Of a stretch of 64,000 nt of DNA, positions 19,357 through 29,496 are shown in pieces; the first letter of the stretch is position 1; the number at the start of each line of letters is the position of its first letter. The position numbers were made by a program, and so were the translations under genes. The stretch covers positions 157,951 to 221,950 of the forward strand of contig NZ_JAHVJA010000008.1 of NCBI RefSeq assembly GCF_019801465.1. The letters run 5' to 3'. Below the pieces are notes generated by a model. It was not told the DNA's origin and ran no database searches. It saw nothing but the letters and a program-made list of their open reading frames with translations. This DNA comes from Leisingera daeponensis (lineage in GTDB: Bacteria; Pseudomonadota; Alphaproteobacteria; Rhodobacterales; Rhodobacteraceae).

Positions 19357-19517
19357 GGGTCTTTGTCTCTGATATGCGCAGGGGCGTCCGGCCATGAGTA
19401 TCGCACCGCCGTGCCTGGGGCAATGCAGCAGCGGGCGTCAATATCCTGGCCGTTTGCGGCAGTGCTTGACAGGCCGCGCCCGCCCGCCCCAGGCTGCCGC
19501 CGGCAGGAGGCAGAGAA

Positions 19518-20276
19518 ATGACAGGTCTTGAACAGTTTTCCCTCACCGGCCGGCGCGCGCTGGTGACCGGCTCCACGGCCGGACTGGGCTTCGCTGCCGC
19601 CCGCCTGCTGGCAGAGGCGGGGGCCGAGGTCTGGGTCAATGGCCGCAGCCGGGAGCGGGTCGATGCCGCGCTCGCCCGGATGCCCGGCACCGCCCGGCCT
19701 CTGGTGCTGGACATCGCGGATGAAAATGCCGTCACCGGGTCGATGGCACAGATCGCGGCAGCAGGCGGGCTGGATATCCTGGTCAACAATGTCGGCCAGC
19801 GCGACCGGCGCAGCCTGCCGGAGTTTACCCGAACCGATCTGCAAACGCTGTGGGAGGTCGACCTCGTTTCGCCGTTCCGCCTGTCTCAGATGGCTGCCGC
19901 GCAAATGGCGCCCAAGGGCTGGGGGCGGATCATCAACATCTCTTCGATTGCGGGCCTCATCGCGCAATCCGGCGATGCGGCCTATACGACCGCCAAGGCT
20001 GGAATCAACGGCATGACACGGGCGCTGGCGGCAGAGCTGGGCCCCAAAGGGATCACCGTGAACGCCATCGCCCCGGGCTTCTTCAAGACCGCGCCCAACA
20101 TGGCCGCTGCCGCGGATCCGGCGATTTCAGAGAAGCTCAGGAACGCAACCGCGCTGGGCCGCTGGGGCGAGCCGGAGGAACTGGCCCCAGCCATCCTGTT
20201 CCTGGCGTCGCCGGCCGCGTCCTACATCACAGGGCAGGTGCTGGCCGTGGACGGGGGCTATACCGCCCACTACTGA
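19518..20276 (+). CDS. Short-chain dehydrogenase/reductase (SDR)
   Basis: 252 residues, NAD(P)-dependent oxidoreductase. Cofactor motif TGSTAGLG (16-23), NNVGQ (about 90), catalytic Ser in ISSIAG, YTTAK (Tyr-x-x-x-Lys), and a PGFFKT loop. Resembles gluconate 5-dehydrogenase-type SDRs, but the substrate is not decided. Ribosome binding site AGGAGG. It lies on the opposite strand inside the otherwise conserved hisD-UPF0262 block, so it is probably a local insertion. Confidence 0.88.
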   Translation: MTGLEQFSLTGRRALVTGSTAGLGFAAARLLAEAGAEVWVNGRSRERVDAALARMPGTARPLVLDIADENAVTGSMAQIAAAGGLDILVNNVGQRDRRSLPEFTRTDLQTLWEVDLVSPFRLSQMAAAQMAPKGWGRIINISSIAGLIAQSGDAAYTTAKAGINGMTRALAAELGPKGITVNAIAPGFFKTAPNMAAAADPAISEKLRNATALGRWGEPEELAPAILFLASPAASYITGQVLAVDGGYTAHY

Positions 20277-20357
20277 CCTGCTGACCGCGTCTTTCTGGTC
20301 CGGAATGCCCCGGGAAGAATGCGTGGCGTGTGCAGAGGGGCAGCGCCCCTCCGCTGT

Positions 20358-21659
20358 TTAGCCGTTCAGCGCATCCAGCCGCGCGGTGACGGACAGCCCG
20401 TGCGCCTCCAGGCTTTCGCTTTTCGCCAGCACCTCGGCCGCGGGGCCGATTGCGCGCAGCGAGTCCGGGGTCAACTGGCTCAGCGTTGTGCGCTTGAGGA
20501 AATCCATCACCGACAGGCCGGAGGAGAACCGGGCCGAGCGCGCTGTCGGCAGCACGTGGTTCGGGCCGCCGACGTAATCTCCGATGGCTTCAGGCGTGTA
20601 CTGGCCCAGGAAGATGGCGCCGGCATGGATGGTTTTCCCGCTCAGGGCCACCGGGTCCGTGACACACAGTTCCAGGTGCTCCGGCGCGATGCGGTTCGAC
20701 AGCGCTGCCGCCTCATCCAGATCCCGCACGGTGATCACCGCGCCGAATTCGCGCCACGAGGCGCCGGCAATGGCGCGGCGCTCCAGCGTTTCCAGGCGCT
20801 TGTCCACCGCCTCCGCCACTGCGCGGCCAAAGCTCTCGTCATCAGTGATCAGGATCGACTGGGCGCTTTCGTCGTGTTCGGCCTGGCTCATCAGGTCCAA
20901 TGCGATCCAGTCCGGGTTGTTGTCCTTGTCCGCGATCACCAGGATTTCCGACGGGCCAGCGATCATGTCGATGCCGACCTTGCCGAACACCCGCCGCTTG
21001 GCGGCTGCGACAAAGGCGTTGCCGGGGCCGGTGATCTTGTCGACCGGCGCGATGCTCTCGGTGCCATAGGCAAGGGCCGCCACTGCCTGTGCCCCGCCGA
21101 CGCGGTAAATCTCATCCACACCCGAGATCCGAGCTGCCAGCAGCACCAGCGGGTTGATCTGCCCGTCCGGGGCCGGCACAGTTACTGCCAGCCGCGAAAC
21201 CCCCGCCACCTTGGCCGGGATCGCATTCATCAGCACCGAGGACGGGTAGGAGGCCAGCCCGCCCGGCACATAAAGCCCGGCAGCCGAAACCGCCGACCAT
21301 CGCCAGCCCAGCGTTGCGCCGCTGCCGTCCGTCCACTGCGCATCCTCGGGCATCTGGCGGCCGTGATAGGCACGGATGCGCTCTGCTGCCAGCTCCAGTG
21401 CGGTGCGTTCTTCCGCCGGGACATCGGCAATGGCTGCATCCACTTCTGCGTCAGAGATCCGCAGCTGCGCCGGTTCCAGCTCCAGCCGGTCGAATTTCGC
21501 CGTCAGCTCCACCAGCGCCGCATCGCCGCGGGCGCGGACGTCGGCAATGATCCCGGCCACGATGGCGTCCACATCCGGGCTGTCCTCGCGCTTGGCGCCC
21601 AGCAGTGCGGTGAAGGACTGTTCAAAACCTGCATCGGCGGTGTTCAGAAACTGCGGCAT
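20358..21659 (-). CDS. hisD: Histidinol dehydrogenase
   Basis: Last two steps of histidine synthesis (histidinol to histidine), zinc enzyme. 433 residues. Clear family blocks: TVPPAPDG-like TVPAPDGQINP, GVDEIYRVGGAQAVAALAYG, GPGNAFVAAAK, DMIAGPSE, and the zinc/base His region SAEHDESAQ, plus PNHVLPT. The start ATG at 21659 has AAAGGAG upstream; the longer frame is not used. Confidence 0.97.
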   Translation of the reverse strand: MPQFLNTADAGFEQSFTALLGAKREDSPDVDAIVAGIIADVRARGDAALVELTAKFDRLELEPAQLRISDAEVDAAIADVPAEERTALELAAERIRAYHGRQMPEDAQWTDGSGATLGWRWSAVSAAGLYVPGGLASYPSSVLMNAIPAKVAGVSRLAVTVPAPDGQINPLVLLAARISGVDEIYRVGGAQAVAALAYGTESIAPVDKITGPGNAFVAAAKRRVFGKVGIDMIAGPSEILVIADKDNNPDWIALDLMSQAEHDESAQSILITDDESFGRAVAEAVDKRLETLERRAIAGASWREFGAVITVRDLDEAAALSNRIAPEHLELCVTDPVALSGKTIHAGAIFLGQYTPEAIGDYVGGPNHVLPTARSARFSSGLSVMDFLKRTTLSQLTPDSLRAIGPAAEVLAKSESLEAHGLSVTARLDALNG

Positions 21660-21781
21660 CGGGATCTCCTTTGGCCCCCGCATAGCCCCATGGCGGCGCG
21701 GCCTCAAGAATTATGCGCAAGCCGGTGCAATTGGACGCAATTGAAGCGCGCCGTCAGCGGCCCCTGATGCTAGCGCAGGCC

Positions 21782-22294
21782 TCAGCTCAGGCGCTTGCGC
21801 ATTGCAATGCAGGGCGTGCCGCAGCATCCGCCGCCGGCCCCGGCCTCCTGCCAGCCGTGTTTGCGGTAGAATCCCAGCGCCGTTCGGGTGGCGTTCAGGC
21901 GGCCTTCGCTGTGGCCGCTCCGCAGCAGCTCCGCTTCCAAATGGGCAAGCAGGGCGGCACCGGCGCCCTGACCCGCCGCAGCAGGCGCAGCATACAGCAG
22001 CGAAATGGTGCCATCCGGGTCCAGGCCGCCCACAGCTGCGGCCTCGCTGCCGCGTTCCGCCAGCCAGTAGCGCCCCGGCCCGCCGATCCAGCTGCGGATC
22101 TGCTCCGGTGTCTTGTTGGCAGTCCACTCCGCGATCCGGACGTCATCGCCGCCGTGGTCGGCCTGGCACAGATCGCGGATCGAGGCGAGGAGAACCCTGC
22201 TCATGGCAAAGACGTCAAACACCGTGGCGGGGCGGATTTCCAGCGCAGCCGCCGGGGCGGCAAAGGCCTGGGAAATGCCGCGCTTGTTCTGCAT
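21782..22294 (-). CDS. GNAT-family acetyltransferase
   Basis: 170 residues. AAAVGGLDPDGTISLLYAAP and the acetyl-CoA loop AGQGAGAALLAHLE are standard. LNATRTALGFYRKHGW is the C-terminal GNAT block. Substrate unknown. It follows DUF2948 by three bases on the same strand and is probably transcribed with it. Confidence 0.82.
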   Translation of the reverse strand: MQNKRGISQAFAAPAAALEIRPATVFDVFAMSRVLLASIRDLCQADHGGDDVRIAEWTANKTPEQIRSWIGGPGRYWLAERGSEAAAVGGLDPDGTISLLYAAPAAAGQGAGAALLAHLEAELLRSGHSEGRLNATRTALGFYRKHGWQEAGAGGGCCGTPCIAMRKRLS

Positions 22295-22297
22295 GGC

Positions 22298-22773
22298 TCA
22301 GGCGCCATGGTCCGGCGCCTGGCCGGAGGGTGCCCGGTAGGGCCGTGTGACATCACGCAGGGACACTTCCAGCGCCTCCACTGACAGGCGCACCGCACCA
22401 TCGCCGGCGAGGGTCAGCAAGACATGGCCCGCACCGTCCTCCCCCGGTTCGAAAGTGACAGAGAGCAGCGACAGAATCAGGTCCTTGTCCTTGCGGTCGA
22501 CGCCCTGCGAAGAAACCCCCAGGACGTTGTCGATCACCAGCAGCGACTGCACCCGCTCGTAAGCCCGGCCGCGGCGCTCCGCCGCGTCGCGGTCCTCCCA
22601 GCGGAACCGGTTCACCAGCAGCGCAAAGCGGCGCTCGGCGGAGCGCCAGCTCATTTCGGTCACCGGAAACACCGCATCCTGCAGCAGCGAGGACAGCACC
22701 TTGAGGTCCTCTTCCTCCAATGCGCCCAGGTTCAGCGGCGCCTCGCGGCCGTCCTCGAAACTTGCATCCGCCA

Positions 22774-22774
<1 letters not shown>
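22298..22774 (-). CDS. DUF2948 family protein
   Basis: 158 residues; contains LNLGALEEEDLKVLSSLLQDAV, MSWRSAERRFALLVNRFRWED and LSLLSVTFEPG, the blocks of DUF2948, an alphaproteobacterial family of unknown function found after murA. The ATG overlaps the murA stop (TGATG), so translation is coupled. Confidence 0.88.
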
Positions 22775-24042
<1,268 letters not shown>

Positions 24043-24048
24043 CTGAAA

Positions 24049-24204
24049 TTACTCTCCGCTCTTGCCCGTGTCCTGGTCCTGCTTTTCCGCCCGCGCCTTG
24101 GCCTGTGCCTTGCGCCGGGCCATGTTTGCCTTGAGCGCCGCCTTCAGCCGGTCTTCGCGCGATGCCGCCGAACCGTCGTTTTTAGGTGATTTCTTCTCTG
24201 CCAT
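24049..24204 (-). CDS. Small charged hypothetical protein
   Basis: 51 residues from the ATG of MAEKKSPKND, rich in Lys, Arg and Ala and almost certainly helical and cytoplasmic. It lies six bases upstream of murA on the same strand. Small proteins of this composition occur before murA in related genomes, as I recall; function unknown. The longer in-frame extension to 24285 lacks coding character. Confidence 0.6.
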   Translation of the reverse strand: MAEKKSPKNDGSAASREDRLKAALKANMARRKAQAKARAEKQDQDTGKSGE

Positions 24205-24289
24205 AAGACTTCTGTAACTTAGTGCGAAAAAACCGTCCAGAATGCTCTTGCACCCCCCCGCGTTTATGCCTAAAAGCCCCCTCACCGGC

Positions 24290-24364
<75 letters not shown>

Positions 24365-24551
24365 GATTTCCCCAAGTAAGACACTGAAAGTAAACGGTTT
24401 TCGTGCCGTGCGGCACTTGCACACTGGGCAAACCTTTTAAGGTTCACTGCATACCTTTAATGTTTAGTCCCGTTTGCTCCCCACTTATTCCGGGCAAAAT
24501 CCGGGAAGTGTGTTCGCGTGACGTTCCGCCAGAAAAAAGCGATTCGCACAC
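24365..24551. promoter_or_regulatory. attP left arm with operator-like and arm-type sites
   Basis: 187 bases between attL and the last phage gene. ACCTTTTAAGGT at 24432-24443 and the half site ACCTTTAATGTT at 24453-24464 match the prophage operator. CGGGCAAAATCCGGGAAGTG at 24491-24510 recurs with one change at 63641-63660, on the other side of attP, so both could bind the integrase. A short GTGCCG/CGGCAC palindrome lies at about 24398-24412. Confidence 0.55.
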
Positions 24552-25202
24552 CTAACCGTGGCGCGCGAAGGCATCCGCCAAAATCAGCCGATTCTCTATC
24601 TCGCTTGTGAGCCTCTCCACCTCGCCCGCAAGCGCCGCCTCAGGCCCATTGTTATCGACGATCCAATCCGCATCCTTGACGGTCAGCTCCATAGATCCAG
24701 GCGGCTCAGGCGGCAGGCGATCCGACGCATCAACCCAAACCACCAGATCGAACAGATGCCGCGACCGCTCAAATTCATCACGGCGCCGCATTCCGGTGTA
24801 AATATCGTGATGTTCAAGGATCTGCTCTGCCAGCATCGGACCAGGGCGGAGATTGTAAGCCGCGATGGCATGAAACCACAGCTCTCGGTGATTTGCCCGA
24901 TCCTCGAAACAGGCCCGCCAATCCGGGTAAACATCCCGCATCAGGGGGAATACAGCCTTTCGAGCGGCAAATTCCGAGCTGGATACAGAGCGCATCCCGT
25001 ATTTTTCAGAAAGCAGCCCACCGACGCCATCCTTTCCGTGACGACCATGACCGATGATCAACAGGCGAGCTGATCCGCACAGATCCAGCTCAAAGGGCGA
25101 TACACCTGACCCATCACAAACGCTGCAGTGATCAATCCCAAGGAAGGCCCAATCATGGCACCCGTGGCCGCCGCAATTGCGGCACTTAGGTAAAACACTC
25201 AT
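24552..25202 (-). CDS. Phage deoxynucleoside monophosphate kinase-like protein
   Basis: 216 residues. An N-terminal zinc-ribbon-like part (CRNCGGHGCHD...CSVCDGSG) is followed by a P-loop GHGRHGKDGVGG (about 52-63) and a kinase-like body with LVVWVDASDR and DWIVDNNG. The P-loop with GKD is as in phage dNMP kinases, which phosphorylate dNMPs for phage DNA synthesis. The ATG overlaps the stop of the upstream gene (ATGA). Last gene of the leftward late run before attL. The zinc ribbon is unusual for the family. Confidence 0.6.
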   Translation of the reverse strand: MSVLPKCRNCGGHGCHDWAFLGIDHCSVCDGSGVSPFELDLCGSARLLIIGHGRHGKDGVGGLLSEKYGMRSVSSSEFAARKAVFPLMRDVYPDWRACFEDRANHRELWFHAIAAYNLRPGPMLAEQILEHHDIYTGMRRRDEFERSRHLFDLVVWVDASDRLPPEPPGSMELTVKDADWIVDNNGPEAALAGEVERLTSEIENRLILADAFARHG

Positions 25203-26881
25203 GCCCGCCACCTCGCATCCGGCGCCTGATTGATCAGCGCGCGCTTGCCATTGGCGTAGGTGATCACATGAGCGCGCTGCCAGCTCGACGGGCCATTATT
25301 GTAGCCCTGATCAAGATCCCCGGTCATGCCAGCGATAAAGACGCCATCCATGATCTGCGGGCTGTGCTTGTCGGCAATCGTGAGACGCGTGCCCATCTTT
25401 GCCAACCCCTGCGCCGTGCCGCGCGAACCATTCGGCCCCTGATGGCCGTGCATCCCGCATTCTATGCCGCCGCTATCCTGGCAGATCACGAAAGATCCGC
25501 CCATCGGCACAAAGTCGATCCCCTCAAGCTGGCGGGGATCCTCATTCTTGAGCGCCCAACGGCAGAGGTTAAAGCCTTCCCGTTCTTCGCGGATCGCCCG
25601 CAGCAGCTCAAGATTGCACTCATGCCAATATTCGGCGTTACCCGTGTCCATCCGGTCAACATCCTTGCGCGCCCACTGCATCAGGCGATCATCATGGTTG
25701 CTTTCGATCATGACCGTGCGGCAGGTTTCCCGCTCGATCTGACGCAGAAACCGCGCGCCCTCGCGCACCTGCCAGCGAATACCGGAATGGCCGGCGGCCT
25801 GCATCCTGGCGCGATGGATCGGGTCGCCATCAACATGACGGGACGCCATTTCAAATGACATGAGGTCATGAATGAACTGGTATTCCGGGCGCAGCGCGTC
25901 GATCAGGCTGGCACCATGCCGCCCCCAAAGCGCTTGAAAAACGTCCTCAGCAAGGCTTGGGATGTGAATATCCCCAAAGGTCACAGCCTTGATGCGGTTG
26001 CCGGTGCTGATCCGCCCGCTCCGCACGATCACGTCAAGATCCTGAAACGCACCGTCAGAGGTTGCGCTGATCTGGCGGCACCAAGCGTTCCCGCGATCAT
26101 CAGCCTCAACCAACGTGGCGCCGAGGACATGGTGAAACTCAGCCTTGAGGCCCGCCTTTTTCTTAACGTAGTTCGGCACCGTGCAGGCGCCGGTAGTCAT
26201 GACCGATGGAACGAATTTTCCGGGCATGGCCGGAACGCTTTCAAAGGCAAGCTTGGCGTGCGGGAAAATCGCCGTGCGGCCCTGCGCGTAAGTGGTCAAG
26301 CCGCTCAGCGGGCGCACCGCAGTCGGCAGGGTGTTCATTTCCGCGCAGAAAAGCACCGGGCCGCAGTCATAGGGATCAAACCGGATATACGGCTCAACCT
26401 CGCGCGCAAACTGCGCGTTGCGGGTCTGGTGATCGGAAAACAGCGCGTGATTGTAGGTAAAGCCCCCAACCACCACCTCAGCCCCGATGTGGCGGGCGTA
26501 TGCCTGCAGGTTGGACCAAAAGCGCAGATGCACATCCGTATCGTCCTGCGCCGATGTCAGAAGCCAGCGGCGCACCTCACCCTTGCGGAATGCCGCCGCA
26601 GGCGCCCCAGGCTTTGCGAACAGATCCCAATCCGGCAGGAAATGCTCATCGCCGCGGGCCTCAGCCGCGGCCTGAACCTGCAGGAATGAACGAACCATCC
26701 GCTCGCTTGTCTTATAGCCCCGCTCTGTGAGCCTGCGGGCAGCCTCAGCGACAGAGGACCCCTTGCCGCCGCGCGGGTCCCGGAACGGGTCAAAACCATC
26801 CCTCAGCGCCGCCTCAAGCGCGTCCTTGATGCGCTGCGCGCGGGCAGGATCCTTTGCGCCGGTTTTGCGTTTACTACTCAT
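25199..26881 (-). CDS. T5 A1-like metallophosphoesterase
   Basis: 560 residues. The metallophosphoesterase motifs appear in order: GDIH (about 305), ESNHDD (about 405) and GMHGHQGPNGSRG (about 490). The overall look recalls the T5 pre-early protein A1, a phosphoesterase needed for host DNA degradation and second-step DNA transfer; that link is from memory of the family, not a search. The N-terminal 90 residues hold a helical segment (EAARRLTERGYKTSERMVRSFL) that looks like a DNA-binding helix-turn-helix. It sits between the spanins and the kinase, away from early genes. The stop overlaps the kinase start. Confidence 0.6.
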   Translation of the reverse strand: MSSKRKTGAKDPARAQRIKDALEAALRDGFDPFRDPRGGKGSSVAEAARRLTERGYKTSERMVRSFLQVQAAAEARGDEHFLPDWDLFAKPGAPAAAFRKGEVRRWLLTSAQDDTDVHLRFWSNLQAYARHIGAEVVVGGFTYNHALFSDHQTRNAQFAREVEPYIRFDPYDCGPVLFCAEMNTLPTAVRPLSGLTTYAQGRTAIFPHAKLAFESVPAMPGKFVPSVMTTGACTVPNYVKKKAGLKAEFHHVLGATLVEADDRGNAWCRQISATSDGAFQDLDVIVRSGRISTGNRIKAVTFGDIHIPSLAEDVFQALWGRHGASLIDALRPEYQFIHDLMSFEMASRHVDGDPIHRARMQAAGHSGIRWQVREGARFLRQIERETCRTVMIESNHDDRLMQWARKDVDRMDTGNAEYWHECNLELLRAIREEREGFNLCRWALKNEDPRQLEGIDFVPMGGSFVICQDSGGIECGMHGHQGPNGSRGTAQGLAKMGTRLTIADKHSPQIMDGVFIAGMTGDLDQGYNNGPSSWQRAHVITYANGKRALINQAPDARWRA

Positions 26882-27140
26882 TTCGGGGTTTCCCCTTTTT
26901 CCCCTTCAAGCGTCGGATGCGGTCATAATGCTGTGAGGCATCAACGAGCGCTTGAATGATCAGATCATTGCGCGGCGCGGCCTCAATCTCAGCCGCCAGA
27001 TCGCGCTTGAATTTTGCCGTGTATTTCGGCGGCTCCGGCACCGCCGAAGCGTCAAAGACAGCCCGGCGCGCCCCGGCGCAGGCAGTCAAGAAACTCAGCG
27101 CCAGCAGGGCGAGGCCCAGGCGCAGCCCGTTTGATCGCAT
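26874..27140 (-). CDS. Outer-membrane lipoprotein, o-spanin (Rz1-like)
   Basis: 88 residues with a lipoprotein signal: hydrophobic LALLALSFLTAC, lipobox LTAC with Cys at about 21. The mature part is short and charged. It overlaps the end of the preceding gene by 89 bases in another frame, the classical arrangement of Rz/Rz1. Together they would bridge inner and outer membranes and fuse them in lysis. Confidence 0.7.
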   Translation of the reverse strand: MRSNGLRLGLALLALSFLTACAGARRAVFDASAVPEPPKYTAKFKRDLAAEIEAAPRNDLIIQALVDASQHYDRIRRLKGKKGKPRNE

Positions 27141-27321
27141 TTTTTACCTCTTGAGCTTGCTGCACATCCAGATCACGGCGGACATCAGCCGCCGCATCTG
27201 CCCGCAGGCGCTCCACAGCGCTCCACAGGAGGGCGGACAGGACCAGAGCGCCCGTCACCGTCAAAAGCGCCGCCCTGACCGCAGGGCGTGCGCTGAGGGC
27301 AGCCCTGACCGCCCGGATCAT
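27052..27321 (-). CDS. Inner-membrane i-spanin (Rz-like)
   Basis: 89 residues with one N-terminal transmembrane helix (about 18-38, AALLTVTGALVLSALLWSAV) and a periplasmic helical tail ending in Cys-containing EFLDCLRRGAPGCL. The ATG at 27321 overlaps the endolysin stop (ATGA). The o-spanin gene starts inside it. Family assignment is by architecture and position, since spanins vary widely in sequence. Confidence 0.65.
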   Translation of the reverse strand: MIRAVRAALSARPAVRAALLTVTGALVLSALLWSAVERLRADAAADVRRDLDVQQAQEVKNAIKRAAPGPRPAGAEFLDCLRRGAPGCL

Positions 27322-28076
27322 GAAAACAACGCCCGCCACGGGCGCAGCGGCTCAAGAGATTGCAAACAAAGGCTGTGTTCGGCCTCGCGCCGGTTGGTGA
27401 GGCCACGGATCCGCTGCAGTTCGCCGTTGATCCGCCCCTTGTCCCAACGCAGCAGCTCATCGCAGGCACCGCGCAGATCCCCGGCATTGGCTTTGCGCAC
27501 CAGAGTTGAGCTGCAGGCCGCCCCGGTGCCGACATTGTAAGACCAGCTCAGGAAGGCAACAGCCGCCCCCTCAGGCAATCGCACCTTCAGGCAGCGGCCC
27601 AGATTTGCCGCAAACTGCTGCAGCTCCACCCTCAACAGCTCCTTGCATTCCGCCGGGGTGTAGGTATCACCCAGCTTTACGCCGCGGGTGTGACCGTAAC
27701 AGACTGTCTCCACGCCTACCGCATCAATATAGGCGGTAGTGCGCAACCCCTCCCAAGGGGCAACGAAAGCAGCCGCACCACCTATGGAAGCGGTAGCCAT
27801 AGTTATCATTACCCCGCGACGCACAGCGCCGGAGGCGTCACGCCGGAAGCGGCTCAGCAGCTCGCGGATAGTCACCTGCTGGACGATCCGGGCAACAACC
27901 CCCAGCGCCGACGCGACCGATGCCAGCACCGCAAAGAACACAGGATCCAGCCCCAGGGCCTTTGCATCCACCAGCCCCAAAAAGACCGCCGCCATGGAAA
28001 GCAGCGACGAGATCACCAGAGCATAGATTGACCACGCGCCCGCAAGGACACCTTTCCAATTTTCCACAAGTTTCAT
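27318..28076 (-). CDS. Holin-like domain fused to SAR-type endolysin (GH24)
   Basis: 252 residues. The N-terminus (MKLVENWKGVLAGAWSIYAL) and two hydrophobic helices (about 16-38 and 46-66) look like a small phage holin domain. A third hydrophobic helix (about 88-106) leads directly to the lysozyme catalytic triad in the E-8aa-D-5aa-T spacing: E109, D118, T124 (within PWEGL...GVETVCYGHT). That spacing is the T4/P21 endolysin motif, and the helix next to the Glu is like a signal-anchor-release (SAR) domain. It would cut peptidoglycan glycan strands after release from the membrane. It lies just after a strong terminator and before the spanins. Confidence 0.72.
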   Translation of the reverse strand: MKLVENWKGVLAGAWSIYALVISSLLSMAAVFLGLVDAKALGLDPVFFAVLASVASALGVVARIVQQVTIRELLSRFRRDASGAVRRGVMITMATASIGGAAAFVAPWEGLRTTAYIDAVGVETVCYGHTRGVKLGDTYTPAECKELLRVELQQFAANLGRCLKVRLPEGAAVAFLSWSYNVGTGAACSSTLVRKANAGDLRGACDELLRWDKGRINGELQRIRGLTNRREAEHSLCLQSLEPLRPWRALFS

Positions 28077-28086
28077 GATTTCATTT

Positions 28087-28114
28087 CCTCAAAAAAAAGA
28101 CCCGCCAAAAGCGG
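28087..28114 (-). terminator. Rho-independent terminator before the lysis genes
   Basis: Minus strand GACCCGC, TTTTG loop, GCGGGTC, then eight Ts. It separates the tail-gene run (ending with the GNAT gene at 28188) from the endolysin. The lysis genes therefore need read-through, antitermination or their own promoter in 28115-28187, which I could not identify. Confidence 0.9.
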
Positions 28115-28187
28115 GTCAGGGTGAGTGCGCGGCAAGCCGCGCAGTATTTGGATTGGAGCACCCCCTTGGGCGCTGTTGCAGGGCCTC

Positions 28188-28682
28188 TTAGACTAGCGGC
28201 AGGAAATAGACGGGATCCCCCGCCGCATCCTCGATCCCCGCAGAGATTTTGTCAGGACGGCGCTCAAACCAAGCCAGGATCTCGCGGGACGCATACAGCA
28301 GGGCAACCGAATGCGTGAAACCCGCCACCCGCGCAAGCTCAGCGGCGCGGGCCTCCATTGCCACGCTAACGCCGCGCCCGCGATAGGCCGGATCAACAAA
28401 GATATTGGTGAGACACAGCACCGCCCCAGGTGCTATTCCGGCCCGCTCAACAGCAGACTTGAGGCCCGGAGTTGCTGCAATCCCACCCATTTTTAAAGCG
28501 GGCATGAACATTGCCGATCCGGCGAGGCGCAGCCCGTCGCGGGCAGTCACGGCACGCCCCCCGAGATCCGCAAGGCCGCGCAGCACCATCATGTATTGAT
28601 CCTCCGGCCAAAGGGACTGCAGCCGGGCAAGCGGGCGGAACTGCGCCCGCAGCGCCCGCAGATCATGGCAGAAATACTGCAT
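28188..28682 (-). CDS. GNAT-like acetyltransferase in the tail module
   Basis: 164 residues. LTNIFVDPAYRGRGVSVAME is the acetyl-CoA loop; FTHSVALLYASREILAWFERR the C-terminal block. GNAT proteins are common beside phage tail-fibre genes, where their role is unknown. The ATG overlaps the upstream stop (TGATG); the alternative GTG one codon earlier is less likely. Confidence 0.7.
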   Translation of the reverse strand: MQYFCHDLRALRAQFRPLARLQSLWPEDQYMMVLRGLADLGGRAVTARDGLRLAGSAMFMPALKMGGIAATPGLKSAVERAGIAPGAVLCLTNIFVDPAYRGRGVSVAMEARAAELARVAGFTHSVALLYASREILAWFERRPDKISAGIEDAAGDPVYFLPLV

Positions 28683-29104
28683 CACAGCTCCCAGATTGCT
28701 TGCCTGAAGTCAGCCAGCACCTCATCAAGCTCAGCCGCCGTTTGCGCCTTTCCGGCGGCATCACCGAACCCCACCCGCAACGCTTCAATCCGCGGGCCGA
28801 CCTCACGCCACTCTGCCGCCTTGAACAGCACAATCTGCGCGAGCTGATAAACATCCAACCCCAGGGCCGCCGCCTCGGCATCCAGAAACGGAAAGGCTGA
28901 CAGATCGGCAGGCTCAGGATCGGCGGCCAGATAGGCCGCCGCCTCCCGCTCTTTTTCCCAGTAAACCATTTCCTGCCCAGCAATGGACGTGATATAGCGC
29001 CGCCGAACCTCATCGGTTGCCGCCGCGATGGATGCCACCGCGAAAGCACGCAGACCGGCCAGCTCAGCGGCCTTTGACGCCGCCGACCGCTTCAAAGTGA
29101 TCAT
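28682..29104 (-). CDS. Phage tail-associated hypothetical protein
   Basis: 140 residues, mostly alpha-helical and Ala-rich, no signal peptide. Contains SAFPFLDAEAAALG and VYQLAQIVLFKAAEWREVGPRIEALR, a pattern of tail-fibre-associated proteins seen after host-specificity genes. I cannot name the family. Coupled by ATGA overlaps on both sides. Confidence 0.55.
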   Translation of the reverse strand: MITLKRSAASKAAELAGLRAFAVASIAAATDEVRRRYITSIAGQEMVYWEKEREAAAYLAADPEPADLSAFPFLDAEAAALGLDVYQLAQIVLFKAAEWREVGPRIEALRVGFGDAAGKAQTAAELDEVLADFRQAIWEL

Positions 29105-29496
29105 TCCGCCACCTCATGATTTGTGACGCTGCCGAGATAGGGAAACGGCGGCGTGACCTCGACTTGATAAAGCCCCGGATCAGGCAGAGAAAAGGCCGCA
29201 CCCTGCGCGGCCTCATCGGTGACGATCTCCGCCAGGACCTCGCCGCCCAAGACATCATGCACCATGATCGCGGTACCCGGCGGGCAACCCGTGATCTCAA
29301 TGCCCGCCGCCGTTTGGACCGGCGGCGGGACCTCAGGCCGGGGCATCAGAGCGCCCCCGGCAACATAGCTGCGCAGCACCCGCGCAAGGTCAAAGCTGGC
29401 GGGCAGCTCAATCACCGCCCCCTCAGGGGCAGAGACCGACGAAACCACCGCCTCGACAGAAAGGCCATCCTCAGCCAGCACCGCAAATTTTTTCAT
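29101..29496 (-). CDS. Phage hypothetical protein after the tail tip
   Basis: 131 residues with beta-rich, proline-containing sequence in the middle (TAAGIEITGCPPGTAI) and an acidic end. No domain recognised. Its ATG overlaps the stop of the giant tail protein, so it is likely a chaperone or partner of it. Confidence 0.5.
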   Translation of the reverse strand: MKKFAVLAEDGLSVEAVVSSVSAPEGAVIELPASFDLARVLRSYVAGGALMPRPEVPPPVQTAAGIEITGCPPGTAIMVHDVLGGEVLAEIVTDEAAQGAAFSLPDPGLYQVEVTPPFPYLGSVTNHEVAE

